DNA from: Frankiales bacterium
Lineage (GTDB): Bacteria > Actinomycetota > Actinomycetes > Mycobacteriales > SCTD01
Assembly (NCBI GenBank): GCA_004299215.1
Contig: SCTD01000346.1
Span: 1 to 5,948, forward strand
DNA: 5,948 nucleotides
Reading direction: 5' to 3'
Position 1 is the stretch's first letter. Every line of letters starts with the position of its first letter. Below the pieces are notes generated by a model. It did no database searches. It was not told where the DNA came from and saw only the letters and a list, made by a program, of their open reading frames with translations. Of the stretch, positions 1 to 5,735 are shown piece after piece. Position numbers and translations under genes: made by a program.

Positions 1-22
1 GAGTAGGTCTGATCGCGCTGCA

Positions 23-83
23 CCAGATACGTGGTTCGGGCCTCTCGCTTCGCTCGCTTCACGGCCCTTCACCACGTACCTGG
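23..83 (-). terminator. Long interrupted hairpin downstream of the penicillin-acylase gene; probable terminator
   Basis: The two arms are 23-42 and 63-83, with a 20-nt loop (43-62). Pairing runs 23-26 with 80-83, one A/C mismatch (27/79), eight pairs 28-35 with 71-78, a 2x3 internal loop (36-37 against 68-70), then five G-C pairs 38-42 with 63-67, for 17 pairs in total. The structure lies 10 bp beyond the acylase TAG (94-96, minus strand), where a terminator for that gene is expected. No T-tract follows on either strand, which is common for hairpin terminators of high-GC actinobacteria. It could also serve a plus-strand gene ending left of the window. The pairing is seen directly; the terminator role is inferred. 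Confidence 0.6.
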
Positions 84-93
84 CTCCGCGCTC

Positions 94-2814
94 CTACGTC
101 CGGCTGGGGCGCCTTCGCAACCAGACCGTTCCGACCAGCAGCAGCGCAGCCAGACCGGCCAGGCCTTCGGCGAGACCGGTCGCGGGGAGCTGGCCGGTCG
201 CGGGGCGCGGCTGGGGGGTCACCCTCGTAGGAGGCCTGGCGACGCGCTGGGAGAAGGCGACGACGTGGACCCAGGAGCCGCGGTCCATGTACGGCATGGT
301 CAGCGACGGGCCGATGACGCCGGTGAGGGACTCGATCGGGCGGCGCTCGTGGGGAGCGCGCCAGGTCGCGGGGTCGGCGCCGTACTCGCTCGTCAGCGCC
401 GCGATCGAGCGGTCCAGGGCGGTGAGCATCGCGTCGGCGGCCGTCCCGCCGGCGAGGTAGTCGCGGCTCGGTCGCAGCGCCGAGCGGGACGGGGCGAGCA
501 CGCGCAGCACCAGGTTGTCGGCGGGTGAGGCGTCGTAGACGTGGCTGGCCACGGCGTCGCTCTGCAGGCGGACGTCCTCGGGGACGGAGGCGAGGACGAC
601 GTCGCGCAGGTCGTCCATGTAGCGCATCCAGAGGGTCTTCGCGGGACCGTCCGTGACGGTCTCGTCGGTGTAGTCGCCCTCGGACGTGCCGGCGCCCGGC
701 CCGTAGGTCGTGCCGTCCCAGGCTCTCAGGAGGGCGATCGCGGCCCGCTGCTCGGCGGTGCGCCCGGTCAGCGACGTGAGCAGGCCCTTGAACTCCGGGA
801 CCCGCTGGTCCACGTTGCCCAGCCGGTACTCGACCTGCTGCAGCCGCTCGGGGGTCAGCCGCGACTCCGCCGCCAGCAGGTCGTGGATCACCTGCACGCG
901 CTGGGCCTTGCCGCCGGAGCGGGACGAGGCGGGCTCGAGGTACTCGTCGATCCACCCGACCGCGGGCTTGCCGTTCCAGTTGGCGACGTAGCCGACGGCA
1001 GGGTCCACGACGTGCGGCATCTGCTCGAACGGCAGCACCCCGCGGGTGTCGTGCTCGCCGGTGCCGGGCGCCGGGAAGCGGCTGTCCCAGGAGGCCGAGC
1101 GGACCGGGAAGAGCCCGGGGTGCCAGTAGGCGATCCGGCCGTCCGCGTCGGCGTAGACGGTGTTCTCGTTCCACGTCACCATCCGCATGCCCTGCTCGAA
1201 CTCCGCCAGGTCGTCGGCGCGGTTCCACTGCAGGATGCCGTTCACGGTCTCGAGCTCGCGGCGGTACATCGCGTACTGCACCGAGCGCGCCTTCGTGCCG
1301 TCCTCGCTGTAGGCGACGACCGGGCCGTGCACCGTGCGGCACACCTCGGCGTCCTGCGTGAGGACCGCCGGCCCGACCGGCACGCCCTGCTGCGCGGTCC
1401 GGTAGCGCACCGTCTCGGTGCGGCAGTCGGCCTTCTTCCAGCTGCCCTTGTGCAGGTACTCGAGCGTGCCGTCGGTCGCGCGCCGGGTCGTCTCGATGAA
1501 GCTGTCGATCGTCTTGCTGTTGCCGGTGGTCAGCCCCCACGCGACGCGCTTGCCGTAGCCGATGCCGACCGTCGGCAGCCCGGGCACCGTCGAGCCGCGC
1601 GCGTCGTAGCCGCCGCCGTGCACCTCCACCTCCCACAGCTGGGTCGGGTAGGAGTAGCCGAGCTGCGGACCGCTCACCAGCATCGCCGCGCCGGTCGAGG
1701 TGCGCTCGGGCGCGACCGCGAAGGCGTACGACCCGCCGTGCAGTCCGTTGCCCCACGCCACCAGGGTCTCGGCCACGCCGGCCAGCGAGGAGCGGACCAG
1801 CGGCGGAAGTCCCGCGCCTTCAGGCACTTCCGGCACCGGAAACGCGCCCGTACCCGGCCCGCTCGCCAGCTCCGGCGGCAGGGCGAGGGCGTACGCCGCG
1901 CTCGTGCGGAGCACCGCGTCGCGCTGCGCCGGCGGCACCACGGCGTTGTCGAAGCGGCCCTCGGACGGCGGGACGCTGACGGTGGCCTTCTCGTCCGACT
2001 GCCAGCGCAGGTCGGTGTAGGCGCCCAGCCCGGACAGCCCGCCGAGCGCCCGCAGCGTCTCCACCTCGCGGAACTCGTCGCCCCCCGCGGAGGCGACCGT
2101 GCGGGTGATGAGCACGCCGGCGGCGAGGGTGTCGGTCACCGTCCACGCCGCCGGCAGCGAGGAGAGCAGGACGTACTCCGCCGGCAGGTCCGACGGCGTG
2201 GTCCGCACGTGCTGGATCCACGCGTCCATCCCGGCGGCGTAGCCCTCGACGACCTCCTTGGAGGACTGCGGCAGGGCGGCGAACATCGCGTCGTAGTCGG
2301 CCTGCGAGTAGGTCAGCGTGCGCGCCTGCACGTCGGCCGGGACGCCGCTCGGCCCGACCAGCTCGGCGAAGGTGCCGCGACCGAGCCGGCGAACGGCGTC
2401 GGCGAGGAAGAGCCGCTGCTGCCCGGCCGCGTAGCCCGCGCCGAACCACGTGTCGTAGGCCGTGTCGCCGTAGACGACCGGCACGCCCTTGTCGTCGGAG
2501 TAGATGCGGACGCCGCCCTTCGGCTCCTGCGGCGTCTGCCCCGAGACGTCGGCGAAGCGGCCGTCCTTGTCGTCGCCGTCCCAGAACATCTCGCGCTGGT
2601 CGTCGACGTTCTCGCCGTAGGCCCCCGGGTCGCCGCTGGCCGTCCCGGCCGCCTGGCCCGTCACGGAGAAGAAGCCGCTGTTGCCCGGCGCCAGCGCCGA
2701 GCCGACGGTCATCGGCTGGGCCGGCGGGGCGTCCGCGGCCAGCGCCGGGGCGGCGGTCGTGGTGACCAGGCCGACGGCGAGGGCGAGGGCGAGAGGAACG
2801 CGAGGGTGCAGCAC
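94..2814 (-). CDS. Secreted, LPATG-anchored penicillin acylase family protein (Ntn hydrolase)
   Basis: A 906-residue precursor of the penicillin G acylase (PGA) family, whose members hydrolyse amide bonds of acylated substrates such as beta-lactams, N-acyl amino acids or acyl-homoserine lactones. Residues 1-26 form a signal peptide ending in ALA. The alpha-chain region follows, then a Pro/Gly-rich stretch (about 311-345) that looks like the excised linker. GG-Ser362 is the expected autocleavage site, and Ser362 the new beta-chain N-terminus and nucleophile. The block around 379-430 (SGPQLGY, HGGGYDARG, VAWGLTTG) closely follows the PGA beta chain. ANWNG (611-615) carries the expected oxyanion-hole Asn. 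CRTVHGPV (492-499) is another family motif. LPATG (876-880), a hydrophobic stretch and RRRPSRT form a sortase signal. The start is GTG at 2812-2814, the only start codon I found in frame that begins the signal peptide; it has no convincing Shine-Dalgarno. The natural substrate cannot be told from sequence. Confidence 0.92.
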   Translation of the reverse strand: MLHPRVPLALALAVGLVTTTAAPALAADAPPAQPMTVGSALAPGNSGFFSVTGQAAGTASGDPGAYGENVDDQREMFWDGDDKDGRFADVSGQTPQEPKGGVRIYSDDKGVPVVYGDTAYDTWFGAGYAAGQQRLFLADAVRRLGRGTFAELVGPSGVPADVQARTLTYSQADYDAMFAALPQSSKEVVEGYAAGMDAWIQHVRTTPSDLPAEYVLLSSLPAAWTVTDTLAAGVLITRTVASAGGDEFREVETLRALGGLSGLGAYTDLRWQSDEKATVSVPPSEGRFDNAVVPPAQRDAVLRTSAAYALALPPELASGPGTGAFPVPEVPEGAGLPPLVRSSLAGVAETLVAWGNGLHGGSYAFAVAPERTSTGAAMLVSGPQLGYSYPTQLWEVEVHGGGYDARGSTVPGLPTVGIGYGKRVAWGLTTGNSKTIDSFIETTRRATDGTLEYLHKGSWKKADCRTETVRYRTAQQGVPVGPAVLTQDAEVCRTVHGPVVAYSEDGTKARSVQYAMYRRELETVNGILQWNRADDLAEFEQGMRMVTWNENTVYADADGRIAYWHPGLFPVRSASWDSRFPAPGTGEHDTRGVLPFEQMPHVVDPAVGYVANWNGKPAVGWIDEYLEPASSRSGGKAQRVQVIHDLLAAESRLTPERLQQVEYRLGNVDQRVPEFKGLLTSLTGRTAEQRAAIALLRAWDGTTYGPGAGTSEGDYTDETVTDGPAKTLWMRYMDDLRDVVLASVPEDVRLQSDAVASHVYDASPADNLVLRVLAPSRSALRPSRDYLAGGTAADAMLTALDRSIAALTSEYGADPATWRAPHERRPIESLTGVIGPSLTMPYMDRGSWVHVVAFSQRVARPPTRVTPQPRPATGQLPATGLAEGLAGLAALLLVGTVWLRRRPSRT
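97..189 (-). other. LPxTG cell-wall sorting signal of the acylase
   Basis: Encodes residues 876-906: LPATG, about 19 mostly hydrophobic residues, and a basic tail RRRPSRT. This is the three-part signal recognised by sortases, which cleave between Thr and Gly and join the protein to peptidoglycan. A Pro/Thr/Arg-rich linker (about 859-875) precedes it, suitable as a wall-spanning spacer. No sortase gene lies in the window. Confidence 0.85.
2737..2814 (-). other. Signal peptide of the acylase
   Basis: Residues 1-26: a short N-region with one Arg at position 5, a hydrophobic core rich in Leu, Ala and Val, and an APALA end before ADAPP. Cleavage is predicted after Ala26 or Ala27. There is no twin-arginine pair and no lipobox Cys, so this is a plain Sec signal for signal peptidase I. 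Confidence 0.85.
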
Positions 2815-2867
2815 CCGTGCATCTTCGCCGACGGGCGGACTCCTCCTGCCCCGCCTACGCTTCGAGG
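2815..2867. promoter_or_regulatory. Divergent intergenic region between the acylase and phytoene desaturase genes
   Basis: These 53 bp must hold both 5' control regions unless promoters lie inside the neighbouring genes. Rightward there is a TACGCT -10-like box. Leftward I see no clear -10 box, but a perfect AGGAGGA (minus strand, 2841-2847) sits 26 nt from the acylase GTG, too far to act as its Shine-Dalgarno. A weak GAAG lies 8 nt from that GTG. No clear operator palindrome was found. Confidence 0.55.
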
Positions 2868-2870
2868 GTG
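2856..2870 (+). promoter_or_regulatory. -10-like box TACGCT with leaderless GTG start
   Basis: TACGCT (2856-2861) fits the actinobacterial TAnnnT -10 consensus. The GTG of the desaturase begins at 2868, 6 nt later, exactly where transcription would be expected to start, so the mRNA would begin at the start codon. GAGG abuts the GTG with no spacing, so it cannot act as a normal Shine-Dalgarno. The -35 region is poor: CGGACT at 2836-2841 is only 14 nt upstream. Inferred from spacing and family-level knowledge of leaderless actinobacterial transcripts. Confidence 0.55.
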
Positions 2871-4379
2871 AAGACCGTGCCGGGCAGGACCGACCGCGTG
2901 GTCATCGTCGGGGCGGGGCTGGCCGGCCTGTCCGCGGCGCTGCGGCTGGCCGGCGCGGGCCGCGAGGTGACCGTCCTCGAGCGGGCCGAGGTGCCCGGCG
3001 GGCGCAACGGGCTGCTCGAGCGGGACGGCTACCGCTTCGACACCGGGCCGACGGTGCTGACGATGCCGGACCTCATCGCGGACGCCCTCGACTGCGTCGG
3101 CGAGCGGCTCGAGGACTGGCTCGAGCTGGAGCCCGTCGACCCGCTCTACCGCGCCTACTACCCGGACGGCTCCACCCTCGACGTGAAGGCGGACCCGGGT
3201 GCGATGGCCGAGGAGGTCTCGCGCGTGTGCGGGCCGGACGAGGCCGCCGGCTACCTGCGCTACGTCGACTTCGTCTCCCAGCTCTACCGCTTCGAGATGA
3301 AGGACTTCATCGACCGCAACATCGACTCGCCGCTCGACCTGGTCACCCCCAACCTCGCCCGCCTCGCGGCGATCGGCGGCTTCCGCCGGCTCGCACCGAA
3401 GGTCGCGCAGTACCTGAAAGACCCTCGTACCCAACGGGTCCTGTCGTTCCAGTCGATGTACGCAGGCCTGTCGCCGTACGACGCCCTCGCCATCTACGCG
3501 GTCATCGCCTACATGGACTCGGTCGCTGGGGTGTTCTTCCCGAAGGGCGGCATGCACGCCGTCCCCCGCGCCCTGGCCGGTGCCGCGGAGAAGCACGGCG
3601 TCGCCTTCCGCTACGGCACGACGGTGACCCGGGTGCTGGTCGAGCACGGCCGGGCGGTCGGGGTGGAGACCTCCGACGGCGAGCGCGTCCCGGCCGACGT
3701 CGTGGTGCTCAACCCCGACCTGCCGGTGGCCTACCGCGAGCTGCTCCCGCCCGGGTCCGCGCCGCGCCGGGTGCAGCGGCAGTCGTACTCGCCCTCCTGC
3801 TTCCTGCTGCTCGCCGGCTCGTCGCAGGCCTACTCGCAGATCGCGCACCACAACATCCACTTCGGCCGGTCGTGGAAGGGCGTCTTCACCGAGCTCATCG
3901 ACCAGCAGACGCTGATGAGCGACCCGTCGATCCTGGTGACCAACCCCACGCACGGCGATCCGTCGCTGGCCCCGGACGGCAAGCAGATCTACTACGTGCT
4001 GCTGCCGACGCCGAACACCGCCGCCGGCATCGACTGGGACGTCGTCGGACCGCGCTACCGCGACGAGGCGGTCGCCCGGCTCGAGGCGCTCGGCTACGTC
4101 GGCTTCGGCGACGGCATCGAGGTCGAGGACGTCACGACACCCGCCGACTGGCAGCGGCGCGGCATGGAGCACGGCGCGCCGTTCGCCGCGGCGCACTCCT
4201 TCTTCCAGACCGGGCCGTTCCGGGCGGCGAACCTGGCCCCTCGCGTCGAGGGAGTGGTGTTCGCGGGGTCCGGCACGCAGCCCGGCGTGGGCGTGCCGAT
4301 GGTGCTCATCTCCGGGCGCCTGGCCGCGGAGCGGATCCTCGGCAAGGACAGGGGCTACCGGTCGCGGGCGCTCCCCTAG
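2868..4379 (+). CDS. crtI: Phytoene desaturase family protein (CrtI-type carotenoid dehydrogenase)
   Basis: A 503-residue FAD-dependent desaturase or isomerase of the CrtI family, which introduces double bonds into phytoene on the way to lycopene or related carotenoids. The N-terminal Rossmann fold shows VGAGLAG (14-20), the ribose-binding acidic residue Glu38 and the GGR motif at 44-46. RFDTGPTVLTMP (56-67) is a CrtI hallmark, as are SMYAGLSPYDALAIYAV (196-212) and FPKGGMHAVPRALA (224-237). The C-terminal FAD-binding motif GSGTQPGVGVP (467-477) matches the bacterial phytoene dehydrogenase signature apart from Ser468. Length is normal for CrtI. I chose GTG 2868 because it sits right after a -10 box and just before the fold; an open frame back to GTG 2817 adds 17 unrelated residues almost touching the divergent gene. 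The product could also be a CrtN/CrtD-like desaturase or a saturase, since no crtB or crtE is present here to fix the substrate. Confidence 0.88.
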   Translation: MKTVPGRTDRVVIVGAGLAGLSAALRLAGAGREVTVLERAEVPGGRNGLLERDGYRFDTGPTVLTMPDLIADALDCVGERLEDWLELEPVDPLYRAYYPDGSTLDVKADPGAMAEEVSRVCGPDEAAGYLRYVDFVSQLYRFEMKDFIDRNIDSPLDLVTPNLARLAAIGGFRRLAPKVAQYLKDPRTQRVLSFQSMYAGLSPYDALAIYAVIAYMDSVAGVFFPKGGMHAVPRALAGAAEKHGVAFRYGTTVTRVLVEHGRAVGVETSDGERVPADVVVLNPDLPVAYRELLPPGSAPRRVQRQSYSPSCFLLLAGSSQAYSQIAHHNIHFGRSWKGVFTELIDQQTLMSDPSILVTNPTHGDPSLAPDGKQIYYVLLPTPNTAAGIDWDVVGPRYRDEAVARLEALGYVGFGDGIEVEDVTTPADWQRRGMEHGAPFAAAHSFFQTGPFRAANLAPRVEGVVFAGSGTQPGVGVPMVLISGRLAAERILGKDRGYRSRALP

Positions 4380-4392
4380 GGTCTTCGAGGTG
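4377..4392 (+). promoter_or_regulatory. -10-like box TAGGGT overlapping the desaturase stop, with leaderless GTG start
   Basis: TAGGGT (4377-4382) fits TAnnnT, and its first three bases are the TAG stop codon of the desaturase. Seven nt later is the GTG of the mannosyltransferase gene (4390-4392), the expected transcription start. As at the desaturase start, CTTCGAGG (4383-4390) lies between the box and the GTG, so the GAGG again has no room to be a Shine-Dalgarno. No convincing -35 was seen. Translation by coupling from the desaturase is the alternative. Confidence 0.5.
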
Positions 4393-5679
4393 ACCTCCCG
4401 CCGGCTGCTCGCGGTCGGCACCGTCGGCAGCGCGCTGGTCGCGCTCGGCGGCTGGGGTTCGGGGGCGCTCCCCCCGGGCTGGGACGGCGTCGGGCCGGGC
4501 ACGCCGCTGGTGCTCGTCGGGGTCCTGCTGCTCGGCGCTGCCTGGTGGCGGCTGCGCTCGATCTCCCCGGGCGGTGTCCTGCTGTGGGCCGCTCCCCTGC
4601 TGCTCGCACCGCCGATGTTCAGCCGCGACGTCTACGCCTACGTCGGGCAGGCCGCGCTCGTGGTCGAGGGCGTCGACCCGTACGACAGCGGGCCGTCCGC
4701 GCTCGACGGGCCGCTGGCCGACGGCATCGACGAGGTCTGGCGGGACACCCCGTCGCCGTACGGCCCGCTCTGGTTGACGCTCGCCTCGCTGGTCGTGCGG
4801 GTCACCGGGGAGTCACTGCTGCCGGCGCTGGTCGGGATGCGGCTGCTGGCCGTGCTCGGGCTGGTGCTGGCGGGCTGGGCGCTGCGCCGGCTCGGGCGTG
4901 ACCGGGCGCTGTGGCTGGGCGTGGCGAACCCGCTGGTGCTGCTGCACCTGGTCGCGGGCGCGCACAACGAGGCGCTGATGCTCGGGCTGATGCTGGCCGG
5001 GCTGGCCGTGGGGTCGCTGCCGCTCGCGGCGGTGCTCATCACGGCGGCCGCGCTGGTGAAGCTGCCGGCGCTGGCGGCGCTCGGCTTCGTGGTGATGGCC
5101 CGGCCGACGTGGGCGTCCCGGCTGCGCGGCGCTCTCGTCGCGGGCCTGGTCTGCGGGGTGACGGCGGTGCTGCTCAGCCTCGACCTGGGCTGGGGCTGGC
5201 TGGGCACGCTCGACACCGGGCGCGCCCGGCTGTCGCTCTTCTCCCCGATGACCGGGCTCGGCGTGCTGCTGCCAGGAGACGCCCTCGACGCCGTGCTGCT
5301 GGCCGGCCTGCTGCTGGCGGTCGGTGTCGTGGCGGCTCTGCTGTGGCGCACCCCCTCGCTCGGGCCGGTCCGCGCGGCCGGGCTCGCGCTGCTCGCCGTC
5401 TCGGTGCTGCTGCCGGTGGTGCAGCCCTGGTACGTCCTGTGGGGCGTCCTCCCGCTCGCCGCCGTCGCCGGACCGCGGCTCGCCGCGGGGCTCGGCGCCG
5501 GGTGCCTGGTGCTCGCGCTCATGGTCTGGCCGAGCGGCCGCAGCGTCGTACGCCCTCCCCTCTACGGGCTGCCGACGCTGCTCGCCGCCGCAGCGGCCGT
5601 GGTGGTCTGGCGGCGGGAGCCCGAGGCCGTGCCCGCCGAGCGCGCGCGCTGCACACAACGCTCCGACGACACGCCGTAG
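4390..5679 (+). CDS. mptB: Polyprenol-phosphate-mannose-dependent alpha-1,6-mannosyltransferase, MptB type (GT-C)
   Basis: A 429-residue polytopic membrane protein with about 10-13 hydrophobic segments. Family members take mannose from polyprenyl-phosphate-mannose on the outer face of the membrane and build alpha-1,6-mannan chains of lipomannan-type glycolipids. The first large loop carries the diagnostic block: PPMFSRDVYAYVGQ (74-87, with Arg79-Asp80 as likely GT-C catalytic site), GVDPYDSGP (94-102), then VWRDTPSPYGPLW (116-128). Further family-like motifs are NPLVLLHLVAGAHNE (180-194), VKLPAL (223-228), QPWYVLW (345-351) and PLYGLP (390-395). It is shorter than mycobacterial MptB (about 550 residues, from memory), as is common outside mycolate-containing genera. 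It starts 10 bp after the desaturase stop, implying linked transcription or its own leaderless promoter. The last ten codons lie in a large palindrome. MptA or another GT87-like mannosyltransferase is possible, and the acceptor is unknown. Confidence 0.85.
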   Translation: MTSRRLLAVGTVGSALVALGGWGSGALPPGWDGVGPGTPLVLVGVLLLGAAWWRLRSISPGGVLLWAAPLLLAPPMFSRDVYAYVGQAALVVEGVDPYDSGPSALDGPLADGIDEVWRDTPSPYGPLWLTLASLVVRVTGESLLPALVGMRLLAVLGLVLAGWALRRLGRDRALWLGVANPLVLLHLVAGAHNEALMLGLMLAGLAVGSLPLAAVLITAAALVKLPALAALGFVVMARPTWASRLRGALVAGLVCGVTAVLLSLDLGWGWLGTLDTGRARLSLFSPMTGLGVLLPGDALDAVLLAGLLLAVGVVAALLWRTPSLGPVRAAGLALLAVSVLLPVVQPWYVLWGVLPLAAVAGPRLAAGLGAGCLVLALMVWPSGRSVVRPPLYGLPTLLAAAAAVVVWRREPEAVPAERARCTQRSDDTP

Positions 5680-5730
5680 GCGAGGTCCTGTCGCCCGGTA
5701 CGCGGCGTGTCGCAGGAGGGCCGTGTGCAG
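5649..5730. terminator. 82-nt nested imperfect palindrome at a convergent gene junction; probable bidirectional terminator
   Basis: Stems from outside inward: 5649-5656 with 5723-5730 (CTGCACAC/GTGTGCAG, 8 bp); 5661-5664 with 5715-5718 (4 bp); 5667-5676 with 5703-5712 (CGACACGCCG/CGGCGTGTCG, 10 bp); TA 5677-5678 with TA 5699-5700; and 5679-5683 with 5691-5695 (GGCGA/TCGCC, 5 bp) closing a 7-nt loop. Internal loops of 4x4 and 2x2 nt separate the outer stems, and small bulges lie on the 3' side of the inner ones. The mannosyltransferase stop codon (5677-5679) lies inside, and the DUF559 gene stops 6 bp to the right. There is no U-tract in either direction. Pairing is seen directly; the termination role is inferred from position. 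Confidence 0.65.
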
Positions 5731-5735
5731 GCTCG

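Noticed and set aside
1..22. Possible 3' end of a plus-strand gene entering from the left (TAG at 4-6, TGA at 10-12)
   Set aside because: Too short to show any coding signal, and stop triplets occur by chance.
59..1756. A 565-codon minus-strand frame overlapping the acylase in another frame
   Set aside because: Low-complexity Arg/Ala/Gly product. I also read its end for a frameshifted acylase tail and saw nothing resembling the family.
2817..2867. A 17-residue N-terminal extension of the desaturase from GTG 2817
   Set aside because: It would start 2 bp from the divergent acylase start, run through the -10-like box, and add residues unlike the family. The FAD fold begins just after GTG 2868.
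541..2871. A 776-codon plus-strand open frame across the acylase gene
   Set aside because: It is an antisense shadow of a gene with strongly GC-biased third positions. Its translation is Arg/Gly/Val-rich with no recognisable domain, while the minus strand gives a full family match.
2709..4502. A 597-codon minus-strand open frame across the desaturase gene
   Set aside because: Arg/Val/His-rich antisense shadow crossing two real gene starts, with no domain pattern.
5640..5649. Alternating GC run, a possible Z-DNA former
   Set aside because: Only about ten bases long, inside a coding region of a GC-rich genome; expected by chance.
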